From contig OY101115.1 in assembly GCA_956465555.1 (NCBI GenBank), positions 1,612,001-1,676,000 on the forward strand: a stretch of 64,000 bases of DNA. Reading direction: 5' to 3'. The notes below the pieces were generated by a model that saw only the letters and a list, made by a program, of their open reading frames with translations, was not told the DNA's origin and did no database searches. The stretch is from Nitzschia sp. pyKryTriq1 (lineage: Eukaryota > Bacillariophyta > Bacillariophyceae > Bacillariales > Bacillariaceae). Position numbers and translations under genes: made by a program. This document shows positions 55,611 to 64,000 of the stretch, piece by piece (the first letter of the stretch is position 1; each line of letters begins with the position of its first letter).

Positions 55611-56784
55611 CGTACCGGTAATGACGGATTGTGGATTCTATCTGGTGGCTCCAAGAACCTCCCACTCTACAAGTACAAGTACTGTTTTGCGTGATGAGAT
55701 GCGGTGGGATGTTCGCACGATACAGGCAGTACCACGTACATACCGGTACCGGTGTACTCGTACTCATAACTTAGCTGTACAGTACGTACTCGTACCAGCA
55801 CCAGTACTGTATACCAGTACTGTACCAGTACAGTAGCTGGTACTTTGCGGGTGATGCAGGACGAAAAGGATGATGGCTCCACGTGGTCTTTCGTGAATGC
55901 CACATTCGTGGATCGGAAATTACCGGGGTAGCCCGCGACGAGAGAGACGTTTGGTAGGGACGGGTATGGCTGTACCAAAAAAGCGGAAACGCGTAGTAGC
56001 GTGTGTAGAACCTGGTAGGAGTCTGTCCTACCACCGAAATTCTGCGCAAAGAAGGGCGTCAAAGGCTGGAACTCATTTTTTCAAAACTCGATTATCACGA
56101 AGAATTATTACGCGGTCTGGCCGCTGCTTCATTTTGTACCGAGTTCTGCGATGAGTTTTGTACCATAGGCCACGCGCGTCTACGCGAAGGATCCCACAAT
56201 TTAACACAGTCATATAGTGTAGGGCAGGCGAGTACTGGTATGAAATAGCAGCAGGTATGATACTGGTATCCCCCTTGGTAGCATGCTTGCGGCCCCCCGC
56301 TAAAACACACTGCATTACTATTCCCTTACCCGACCAGCCACTCTATGCTCCTTTACTTTGCTATTTTTTTGCTAGTACTAAGTAATAATACTGCATCAGT
56401 ACGAATATGCATAGAAACGAACAACGAAGAACGAAGCACTCAAGAAATGAAGCCAGCAATTATTACCACTCGTACTGTTGCAGTCCTTGTTTGTCCGGTC
56501 GTTATACTAGTCGTAGTACTGATGCTCAGAGCCGCTCATACGTTCTTGTCGACGTTTTCCAAGAAAGAGAGAAAACATGATAATGATAATGTCCGGTTGT
56601 TATACTAGTAGAAGTACTAATGCTCAGAGCCGCTCATACGTTCTTGTCGACGTTTTCCAAAAAAGAGAGAAAACATAATACTAGTAGTAGCCAAACCAAA
56701 TTAGTACTACGGAATGTAGCTTCACTAGAGCCAAACGTGCACCATTCTGAAAATGCCAGCAAGAACAGACCACCAGCTCATATC
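55611..56784. other. Intergenic region with GTAC cluster and tandem repeat
   Basis: 5' flank of the ClpS-like gene and 3' flank of the coiled-coil gene. A GTAC cluster at 55665-55850 lies just upstream of ClpS. The 98-bp-period tandem duplication (56493-56676) is listed separately. No gene seen. Confidence 0.6.
56493..56676. repeat. Tandem duplication, 86-bp unit at 98-bp period
   Basis: Copies at 56493-56578 and 56591-56676 differ at a handful of bases and share ATGCTCAGAGCCGCTCATAC and TTCTTGTCGACGTTTTCC. They are separated by GATAATGATAAT. No coding likeness. Confidence 0.88.
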
Positions 56785-58599
56785 TCAGAAGGTGCATGGT
56801 GGATCATCCACCTTCTTCTTTAGAAGCACCTGGATCTCTCGTTCACGTGCATGCACTTTATTTTCTAGATGAATGATCGCCACCCTTTTTTCATGTTCGA
56901 TTGTGGATATCTTCGAGTTACAATCCGCTTTTAGTTTTGACTTTTCAGTCTTGATTTCAACCACTTGCTCTTGCAACTTCTTGACGATTCCTTCATAGTA
57001 ACGACTTATCATGGCAAGCCGCTTCCGAAGCTTTTCCGATGTTTCTAGAGAAGCTTTCATCATCTCGTGGAGCTCATCAATCTTGCTCCGCATAATGGCA
57101 ACATCCTTGGCTCTCCCAGCTGAGCGCTTTAGTTGCCGCCGGCGGAAGAGACCACACATTCGATTTTCCTTGCCGACGTCTTCATCTTCGCTGGTCGGCT
57201 CGGTGGAACTTCGAATGACTTCCGAAAAAGAACGGTTTCTTCTTCGGGAATCCAAAGTACGTATAGGAGACCTGGTCGATTCAGAATACAAGGACACACT
57301 TCTCGTAGGAGACACAGGTTTGGGAGTATCGCGAAAAATTCCACATGGATGACTAGCACCAAGCAGAGGAAAAGATTTCCCTACAACCAGTTCTCGGGGT
57401 TCACGTTCGGGTGGAAGAGTCATACTGCTCGAACAATAGTAGTTTTGTTGGGGTCCACGATGGCCCAACTCTTGCGGTCCATCGAAATCGCTGTGGCCAT
57501 CGTCAAGCGGCGCGGAGGGGGGCATTGCTGGGATGGCTGAGTCTATGGGCGATATGGCGGGGCGTAGAATCCCTTGACCACGAATGCTTTTCACAACAGT
57601 CAAATCCTTACAGGGTTCTACGAGCGTAGATGTTCCGGCAACAGCAGAGATGTCAAACATCACATCAACACACGTCTTCAAATCCACTCGGAGCTTGGAA
57701 GCATCGGCCTTGTGCAGATCTCGCTCCAGCTCCAGACAAGATATTCTCTCTTCTCTTTCCCGAGCCTGAAGCCTCAATTCGTCTGCCTCCAAGGACCTTT
57801 CACGAAGTGCCCTTGTTGTCACCTCAAGTTCGGTCTCCACTGTCTTCAATTGATCCAGTGCCATGATAATATCAATCTGCGAAGCTTCTTTACGAATCTC
57901 GTTGATCGCTGCTTGAATTTCACTATCTGATTCCTCAATGGAGGATTGAGTCGAGGAGTCGATCTCATCTGCTTCCTCAAAATCCAGAGTTTTATCTATC
58001 CCCTCAAAACAGGAACGGTCGAAGAATGCCATCGTGGCTACAGACGTGGGCGAAATCTCACGAGCGTTATCCCCGCACAGATTTTCCGGCGCTACCGCGA
58101 CTTTTTCCAAGGTTGCTTCGAAGGAATTGCATCGAGTGAGACATGATGAGGAACTACCCACTGAGTCAACTTGACAGTTGGGAGAAAACGACCCAGAATC
58201 CGGCATCAAGTTCTGGGCTTGTTCAGGTCGTCCCGCAGTAGGTGGTTGGATTAGTGCCAAGGCCTGGCTTTGTTTCACGAAAAGATCCTGTAGCGAGGAT
58301 ATATTGTTTAGGCGTTCTTGTAACTCTCTCTGTCCATGGGAAGAGTGAATTTCACACTCAGGCTCCGTGCCCGCAGCATTCGATTCGAGACGAGCCCTAG
58401 CCTTCTTCATTTTGGAAAGAATGCGAGAAGCTTTAATGATGTTCACCGCGGGAAGAAACCGAGGATTGAACCATTCCGCTTTGATATAGTGAGAGACACG
58501 GGATCTTGCGGGATACCAAAGCTCACTCCCGCCTTTCAAATCGTGGGAGGAAAGGACGCGTCGGTTTGGCAAGTGTTTCGCAAACCATATGAAAACCAT
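56785..58599 (-). CDS. Coiled-coil protein of unknown function
   Basis: Intronless, 604 aa from ATG 58599. Two coiled-coil regions: ~215-310 (EIRKEASQIDIIMALDQLKT, LRLQAREREERISCLELERD) and ~500-600 (MRSKIDELHEMMKASLETSE through the C-terminus). Between them is a Ser/Pro/Arg-rich segment with many SP and RSxS sites (SPTRSVSLYSESTRSPIRTL), suggesting phosphorylation. A basic RRRQLKRSAGR lies before the second coil. No TM or targeting signal and no recognised domain. It could be a cytoskeletal or centrosomal linker; this is inference. The start is not certain: a later ATG (MKKARARLE, ~58410) is also possible. Confidence 0.7.
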   Translation of the reverse strand: MVFIWFAKHLPNRRVLSSHDLKGGSELWYPARSRVSHYIKAEWFNPRFLPAVNIIKASRILSKMKKARARLESNAAGTEPECEIHSSHGQRELQERLNNISSLQDLFVKQSQALALIQPPTAGRPEQAQNLMPDSGSFSPNCQVDSVGSSSSCLTRCNSFEATLEKVAVAPENLCGDNAREISPTSVATMAFFDRSCFEGIDKTLDFEEADEIDSSTQSSIEESDSEIQAAINEIRKEASQIDIIMALDQLKTVETELEVTTRALRERSLEADELRLQAREREERISCLELERDLHKADASKLRVDLKTCVDVMFDISAVAGTSTLVEPCKDLTVVKSIRGQGILRPAISPIDSAIPAMPPSAPLDDGHSDFDGPQELGHRGPQQNYYCSSSMTLPPEREPRELVVGKSFPLLGASHPCGIFRDTPKPVSPTRSVSLYSESTRSPIRTLDSRRRNRSFSEVIRSSTEPTSEDEDVGKENRMCGLFRRRQLKRSAGRAKDVAIMRSKIDELHEMMKASLETSEKLRKRLAMISRYYEGIVKKLQEQVVEIKTEKSKLKADCNSKISTIEHEKRVAIIHLENKVHAREREIQVLLKKKVDDPPCTF

Positions 58600-59174
58600 A
58601 CCGTGGAACGTTCCTTGAGAATTGAATTTTCAAACAACACAACATGTGGGCAGCGCACCAGGGGCGAATGCATGGTACCGCTAGGCTCCCTACATTACTC
58701 GAGGAATGAATGTATCATCAATCAACGGACTTCGTGGAAAAGACGACTCTTGCGAACCTCATTGCGGATCGTTAGATTTCCAATGTGGAAGAAACACCTT
58801 TACTTAGCCTACTTGTACAGTACCGACGGCAATACGGAGGATATAGGACTAGATCTCTACGAGGGACCCGTAGCGCAGATTGATAAATTGATGAAGATGT
58901 GATGTAAATTTTAAAATGGTTTGAAGAATGATATCTGCATCTGTCGTCTGGGTACGAACTACACGTACTTTTTTATTTTTTGTTATTTTTCGTCTGCATG
59001 TATTTCGCGTGAGGCGAGATACCTCGAACACCAAACATGCATCCAAAAACTGTGATCAGGCAGGCGATATCTTCGACTTTTGCCCGTCTCTCTATTGTCT
59101 CGTTTCAGAGGTAACAGCAACGAGAGTCGCCAGTATTTAAATAGTCGTCCAGGAAAGTCGCACAAGTTCTATTT
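58600..59174. other. Intergenic region, no gene seen
   Basis: Between two minus-strand genes. The plus-strand open frame 58336-58902 is largely the shadow of the coiled-coil gene. T-rich run near 58968-58990. Nothing else seen. Confidence 0.5.
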
Positions 59175-60884
59175 TTAATAATGTTTTAGTTCTAGGTCCT
59201 GAGCAACATAGAAAGAAATCATTCCGCCGCCATCGTCCTCGTTGCCGACGGTTTCAGAGGCACCCAAGTATTCGTCTTGAAAGAGCTTCAGGATTTGCTT
59301 CCGCCTTTCGTCCCCATCGGTCCACACAAAGAAATCTTCTGCCAACGCTGCTGCAACCGTGTCATTGCCACAGCCACCTACGGCTTTCTCCCGCAACCAT
59401 CTGGTGACATCCAAGCGACCAAAAGCGACTGCATGGGACAGCGGTGTGTTGCCACCGTGGTTGGGTGCAAAAAAGTCAACCTCCACGACATCCGCCAAGT
59501 ACTTGCAAACCTCTAGATTCCCTCCCGATGCTGCCCAGTGGGCCACCGTGCAACCATTTCGATTTACCACTTTTGGGTCTGCTCGAGTGCGAACCATCAA
59601 TTTTACGGTCTCCAGAGTCCCCGACCAGCTTGCCCACATCAAAGGGGAATTGCCATCTTTCGTAAGCTGATTGACAAGCTCCTTCGTAGTAATATTGCTC
59701 TGCGGCGAATGCGGCGCGCCACACATGGAAAGGAGGTATCGACACACTTCAGTTTGTCCCCCGGTACCGAATTCCTTCGAACTCGCTCCTGCGGCAGCCC
59801 AATGTAATGGTGTCGCCCCATCTCGTTCGGTCCTCTCGGTGATCCCTTTGGATGAAAAGTAGGGCAATAATACCTTGATGGCCTCTAAATTTCCAGTTCC
59901 CGCCGCCCAGTGAAGTAGGGTGGAGCCGCGATTATCTCGTTCTAGGGGGTTTGCCCCATGCTGCAGCGCTAGTTCAATAAGCTCAGCCGATGAAATGTTA
60001 ACGTGCTGCAAAGGCCAAGTGTTATTCCATTGGCAAACTTCATTTCGTGCCGCCGCCAGAATGCCTCGACCGAAGATTGCATCAAACGCCTCGATTTTCT
60101 TCGATGTGACGAATTCCTGCCTCCCAGAACCCGTACATTGTTCTTTCAGCCATTTGTTGCAAAGAGCGCAGAATCGTTTGGTTGTACGACAGGAAACCAA
60201 AAATTCTTGCCACATTTCTGGGTTCTCGACCAAAGCCTTACCATGTGTTAAGTTTTGATGCACCAGAAATGCATGTCGCGGAGCAATGATTCGTTCAAGT
60301 CTGGCACCAAAGAACTGAGGTGGGATGCTTTTCATCATTTTTGATGTCTTTGCAATGCCCATCGTCTCATGGAGAAAGCGCATCTTGGGATGTAGGTGCC
60401 TGGACACATTTAGTCCAAGAAGCGGAGGGAATTGCGTTTGCATCCGATGGATCTCGTCCTCCTCAAAGTAACGGCGGAGGTACTCAAAACTTGTCATGTT
60501 ATTGAACTGAGTCGCATCATGTCGATATAAGTGGCGAAATCCGTGATTTAACCGCCTCGCCATTCGAGGGCCATTTGTTCTTTGTTCATGTGGCCGATTG
60601 TCCTCGATATTTCGATCCAGCGACAAGGACAGAGATTGGACCATGATGATGTTGTAGCGCGGGGTTATTGAGCGCTTCGGTGGGCCAAGAACAAATGAAT
60701 CTGCTGGTACTTGTACGTGTAGTATCAGAAGCATTATCAAGGTTGTACGCAGCGCCTGGAGCAGCGTGATTTTCTGACAGAGCTCTGATGAAGGCGAGCA
60801 TGCTTTGTCTCGATTTCTCGTACAAGCACTTGTACCGGTACATGCACCGAAGATAAAGATGTTTTTTAAGTCGCTGACCACCAT
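59175..60884 (-). CDS. mTERF-like/ankyrin-repeat fusion protein, probably plastid
   Basis: Intronless, 569 aa from ATG 60884; later ATGs (60734, 60644) are possible. A hydrophobic segment (TLIMLLILHVQVPADSF|VLGPP) with Phe at the cut site suggests plastid import. Residues ~130-190 contain YLRRYFEEDEIHRMQTQFPP then LLGLNVSRHLHPKMRFLHE, the FPxLLxxxVxxxLxPKxxFL pattern of mTERF helices. Then comes a Cys-containing linker (FCALCNKWLKEQC). From ~300 there are five or six ankyrin repeats: GSTLLHWAAGTGNLEAIKVL, GATPLHWAA, GNSPLMWASWSGTLETVKLM, GCTVAHWAASGGNLEVCKYL and GNTPLSHAVAFGRLDVTRWL. The mTERF part would bind organellar nucleic acid and the ankyrins a protein partner. Ankyrins are certain, mTERF likeness is moderate. 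Confidence 0.75.
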   Translation of the reverse strand: MVVSDLKNIFIFGACTGTSACTRNRDKACSPSSELCQKITLLQALRTTLIMLLILHVQVPADSFVLGPPKRSITPRYNIIMVQSLSLSLDRNIEDNRPHEQRTNGPRMARRLNHGFRHLYRHDATQFNNMTSFEYLRRYFEEDEIHRMQTQFPPLLGLNVSRHLHPKMRFLHETMGIAKTSKMMKSIPPQFFGARLERIIAPRHAFLVHQNLTHGKALVENPEMWQEFLVSCRTTKRFCALCNKWLKEQCTGSGRQEFVTSKKIEAFDAIFGRGILAAARNEVCQWNNTWPLQHVNISSAELIELALQHGANPLERDNRGSTLLHWAAGTGNLEAIKVLLPYFSSKGITERTERDGATPLHWAAAGASSKEFGTGGQTEVCRYLLSMCGAPHSPQSNITTKELVNQLTKDGNSPLMWASWSGTLETVKLMVRTRADPKVVNRNGCTVAHWAASGGNLEVCKYLADVVEVDFFAPNHGGNTPLSHAVAFGRLDVTRWLREKAVGGCGNDTVAAALAEDFFVWTDGDERRKQILKLFQDEYLGASETVGNEDDGGGMISFYVAQDLELKHY

Positions 60885-61551
60885 TTTGTACACTACCACT
60901 AAAGTGTGAGGACTTCGTAGGCCTTTTCTTGTCGCTCGGGATCACACAAACCTTTCGTTTTCAAGGGATAGCGGAGACAAGAATGATGCATGTTGTCTTA
61001 ACGCCTCTCCTCTTTCGATCTTGGTTTAACCTATTACTGTAGGTCCCTACCGTATGAGTAAAGGTATGGGGAATGTGCTTGTTGCTTGTCGAGGTTCTTT
61101 ACAGCTAGCGAAGAGTGGCGAGAGACGTCGTGAGAATTTGAATTATAATAATATAAGACCGGTGTTTCGATATTAGACCCCCATCTGTGGGCCCATAACC
61201 CATTTTTCAGCGATTTCGTCGATTTTTATATTTAGAGATAGAACGATTCTACGAAAGAAGTAGTATTCCCTGATGTTTTTGTGTTCTCAATACGACATTT
61301 GGATCAAAAGTTATGACCGAAAACGTGATAGGATCGGGATTCAATGACGGTCACGCACGCATGCGCGCTAAAATCGCAATGGGTTCAAAAAAATGTGTCG
61401 GCGAGTGGATTGCACTCGAGAGTTCGTTTCCGCACCATTTTGGAACTCGATCGGTGTGTGCCGGAACATGCCAAAAATGACGCTCCGACGAGCAATTCTG
61501 TCATACAGAAGATGATATCAATCCCATAGACAACAACAATAACGTTGCAAA
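60885..61551. other. Intergenic region upstream of the fusion gene, no gene seen
   Basis: An isolated ACCGGTACATGC near 60835 overlaps the fusion gene's 5' part. AT-rich sequence at 61138-61260 (AATTATAATAATATAAG). No coding likeness. Confidence 0.5.
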
Positions 61552-61860
61552 ATGCCACGGGCCAGTAGGAGTGTTACTTGGCAAACGCTACTGCAGATTG
61601 GCTGGAATAACAGCAAGGAAGTGTCGGATGAAGAAAGGATCCAAAGAATAAAAGAGGAACTCGGAACTCTTGTCATGTTTCAAAAACGATCGCACATCCT
61701 CGCACCACTCACTCAACAAGTGGGACAAAAATCGCTCATGTGGTCCGACGAATGCCAACGCGCGTTTGACGCAGCCAAAGCAGTCCTTTCGGAACAAGCC
61801 TTCCTGAAGCATCTTCAGAAGCACCAAACACGACTTGTTCTAAACTTCATATGTGCCATG
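61552..61860 (+). pseudogene. Ty3/gypsy pol relic (RT thumb to RNase H junction)
   Basis: The frame beginning at ATG 61552 contains ELGTLVMFQKRSHILAPLTQ, then MWSDECQRAFDAAKAVLSEQ and AFLKHL. This is the well-known junction of Ty3/gypsy reverse transcriptase and RNase H (YYRxxxxxRSxILAPLT ... WxxExxxAFxxxKxxLxxxxxL). The flanks have neither the YxDD catalytic box nor an integrase, and the frame runs on to 62157 as unrelated sequence, so it is a fragment. Confidence 0.75.
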
Positions 61861-62125
61861 CTCTGTCAATCCGATGGTAAGTGGGGAGAAAAGACGACGA
61901 AAGACGAAGCAAGTAGTTCGAATGTAGCACCGGGGGACGCCAATGATGCAATACACACGGTCTACGCGCAAAGTGGTCGGCGGGCGTTGGGGCGAAGGAG
62001 TAAAGTCGTCGGCGAAAGCGAAAGAGTAGTTGGCAGATTTTGTGGTGCGTGGTTTATCCTTTTTCTCCTATTTTGCGACCAACACAACAAAAAATGGCGA
62101 GAAAACTCGATCAGCGAGATCTCAT

Positions 62126-62146
62126 GTTGTATATATAATATACAAC
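62126..62146. repeat. AT-rich inverted repeat
   Basis: Nine-base arms GTTGTATAT / ATATACAAC around ATA, perfect. It lies downstream of the pol relic. Confidence 0.75.
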
Positions 62147-62905
62147 CACGGATATAAAATGCAATTGAAGTGGACGGTCGGGTGTGTGTCACTTAATGCA
62201 TCTTGTATGTATGGGCGAGCATTGAGCGCTAAGTCATTTTCATTGGGGGAGGATTATATGTGAGTTCGCAAAAGTTGACGCCGGCACATACAATTATACA
62301 ATTTGGTGAGCGTTGCGAATTGATATTTTTGTTTTGTTTTAAAGAAAGTCATTTGAGGCGGATGATGGACGAGCACATAAGGAAAAACGGGAGAGGGCCA
62401 GGCACTACAGGGTGAATGACCCCGCTTACAGGGTGGATGTCCCTCGGTTATATACGGTAAGGTATATATTTTATGTATCTCTTAGAGGGTGAGAATCCAC
62501 TTCTTGCCTCTAGCGGCCGTTGACGCACGGACATACCATTGGTCTTTCTCGGCACATACGTACAGGTACCAGTACTGGTGCTGTACTGTACCTCCTACCG
62601 CAGCGGTAAGGTGCAGGACGCAGTCCACCGACTGCGCCGTCGGGAGCGCCGGGCTGGGCTATGGGAACTCTTGTACTGTACTTGTACTGGGCCATAGTAC
62701 TGTAGAGATGGAGCCAAGAAAAGATCCTTTCAACTTTCAAGAAGCCCTGTCATGGCTCTTGCTCTGGTCACCAGGTACAGTTCGTACGAGTACAGTACCA
62801 GGAACATCCAAGGGTGCGGGTCACCGCGCACTAACGTGGAACTCGCTTTACGGGCACGCTTGGACAATGCTCTTTCGCGCTAGCCACGCTCCGTGGCAAA
62901 GCCCG

Positions 62906-62987
62906 CTTGGCCTGGGCCAAGATTCTTGGCCTAGGCCAAGAATTCTTGGCCTGGGCCAAGAATTCTTGGCCTAGTCTTGGCCCAAGG
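62906..62987. repeat. Palindromic repeat array
   Basis: Four to five copies of a ~20-bp unit, CTTGGCCTRGGCCAAGAATT, each itself palindromic (CTTGGCC...GGCCAAG). Central bases alternate CTGGG and CTAGG. The last copies are imperfect (CTTGGCCTAGTCTTGGCCC). Confidence 0.9.
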
Positions 62988-63358
62988 CCTACCCCCTTTC
63001 TGTACCCCCAAAAGAGTAAACAGACTAGTCGTCGAATTTCAAACATCGCATCAGCGCATCAGCGCTCATCATCCCATTTCATCATCGCTCATTGAACATA
63101 TCCAAGATCTCTCGCATCGATTCATTCTTCAATTTTCTCTTTTCTTCCCACCTACCATGGCATCTCTCACTCGAGGTGTCGCTTGTTTTGTGGCGACATC
63201 TCATCATCATCTCATCTTGGCAATGGGATGTCGGCCGAACGGCTTTACTGTGTTGGCAGACGTCAATAGGAGACACCAGAAATCGTAACCATTCGCAAGA
63301 GCCCGCGTTCAGCTTCAATTATGGAAACATAGCCCAATCGTTGCTCACTGAAATTATC

Positions 63359-64000
63359 ATGTCAGGCAGAGGTAGAGGCCGCGGCCGTGGGGGGGCGAGC
63401 TCCGCCCTCGGGAGCACGGCTCTTGTTGCAGCGATCAGCTCAAGAAGCTGGTCTAGATGCCGGGAATCTGCGCAGCTTGCAAGACATTACCAAGCCTCTA
63501 CTATTCCCGGATTTTGAATGGCATTCGAGCGGCCAGAAGGGTCATGATCCAACGCCTTCGTCGTTGCAACCAGCTCAGTCCCTCATCCAAACGAGCCACG
63601 GCTCCCAACATTTATCTGATCAACAAGAGCCGCGAAATGCATCATCGCTTCCAGGATTCTCCTTTCTATGTCCGACCGTCGCAAGAAGTTGACGTGGTCC
63701 GATACAACAAACGTCCGCGCCCTTTGGAACCAGATGTCCATGTAGCGGAGAGCATCGGCAAGACTGCCGATCCGCGGTACCTTCCCGAAGAACTTTTGCC
63801 TGACAAGCTTGTTGCTTTGCCCTTGGCTTCTTCTCACAAAGTTGGTGAATTAGGCGAGGATGGGACTCCGAAGCGAGCGTTGACGCTGGAAGAACTGGCA
63901 GCGGAGGAGCAACGAAAGAAAGCAACTGGGGAGGAAGGAGAGGAGGGGGAACTCAGTGACACAGCAGAAATCGAGGAGGAAGATGAAGAAGAGGTCGCCG
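63359..64000 (+). CDS. RNA polymerase III subunit Rpc31/POLR3G-like, frameshifted and cut by the window end
   Basis: ATG 63359 opens MSGRGRGRGRGG. Continuation in the next frame reads LLLQRSAQEAGLDAGNLRSL, then ITKPLLFPDFEWHSSG, matching the LKPPPLFPD block of POLR3G/Rpc31. Past ~63570 a third frame carries YLINKSREMHHRFQDSPFYV, YNKRPRP and LTLEELAAEEQRKK, then an acidic tail (GEEGEEGELSDTAEIEEEDE) to the window edge. The first break coincides with a run of seven G at 63389-63395; the second lies between 63530 and 63600. Both are +1-type changes, so sequencing errors, real pseudogenisation or missed short introns are possible. The protein belongs to the Pol III-specific initiation subcomplex (with Rpc82 and Rpc34). 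The 3' end is outside the window. Confidence 0.6.

Larger units (their letters stand above)
61861..63358. other. Repeat-rich intergenic region
   Basis: Beyond the pol relic: an AT-rich hairpin at 62126-62146, GTAC clusters at 62560-62595 and 62665-62800, and the palindromic array at 62906-62987. No gene seen. Confidence 0.55.

Noticed and set aside
58336-58902. 188-codon plus-strand open frame
   Set aside because: Largely antisense to the coiled-coil gene, with no recognisable features beyond it.
62906-62987. CRISPR array
   Set aside because: Units are directly abutting palindromes without unique spacers, in a eukaryotic nuclear context.

Overview
The window looks like nuclear DNA of a photosynthetic stramenopile, most likely a diatom. 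Genes carry short GT-AG introns of about 50-170 nt. Several proteins begin with a signal peptide followed by an ASAFAP-like site with Phe at +1, the mark of import into a four-membrane plastid. Gene content is eukaryotic: PKG-type kinase, FANCI, La, TSR3 and an RNA polymerase III subunit. I cannot name the species from sequence alone. Splice models below were built by hand; every joined model keeps frame end to end, but none has transcript support.

Layout. 0-10 kb: a coiled-coil MORN protein (+), a two-TM RNase K-like protein (-), a cyclic-nucleotide-dependent kinase with three cNMP domains (+) and an AAAP-type permease (-). 11-16 kb: organellar Lon protease (+) convergent with an ABC1/ADCK kinase (-). 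16.6-18.2 kb: a mobile-element-like island with exact 54-bp direct repeats and an unknown ORF. 18-28 kb: TruA-type pseudouridine synthase (-), a prolyl-4-hydroxylase-like oxygenase (+), a Gfo/Idh/MocA oxidoreductase (-), TSR3 (+) and an unknown nuclear-type protein (+). 28-43 kb: a large FANCI homologue (+), an AhpC/TSA-like protein (-), a La protein (+), a plastid protein of uncertain family (+), a probable lumenal photosystem II-type protein with a 16-nt microexon (-), a 125-aa unknown (+) and a SAP-domain plastid protein (-). 43.4-44.6 kb: copia-type retroelement debris sharing a ~235-bp repeat with the 16.6 kb island. 45-61 kb: homogentisate prenyltransferase (+), asparagine synthetase (+), a glycosyltransferase-like protein (-), a Na+/H+ exchanger with a very long N-terminus (+), a plastid ClpS-like adaptor (-), a coiled-coil protein (-) and an mTERF-ankyrin fusion (-). 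61-64 kb: Ty3/gypsy pol debris, a palindromic repeat array, and the start of an Rpc31/POLR3G-like gene whose frame is broken twice and which runs off the window.

Genes sit in tight convergent pairs (20-90 bp between stop codons), while 5' flanks are long (0.7-1.6 kb). Those flanks are loaded with GTAC-centred palindromes (GTACCGGTAC, TACTGTAC, GGTACC), the most striking unexplained pattern here. Functionally the window is a mixture with a clear plastid bias: tocopherol synthesis, plastid proteostasis, a lumenal protein, a redox-like protein, and two candidate plastid nucleic-acid-binding proteins.
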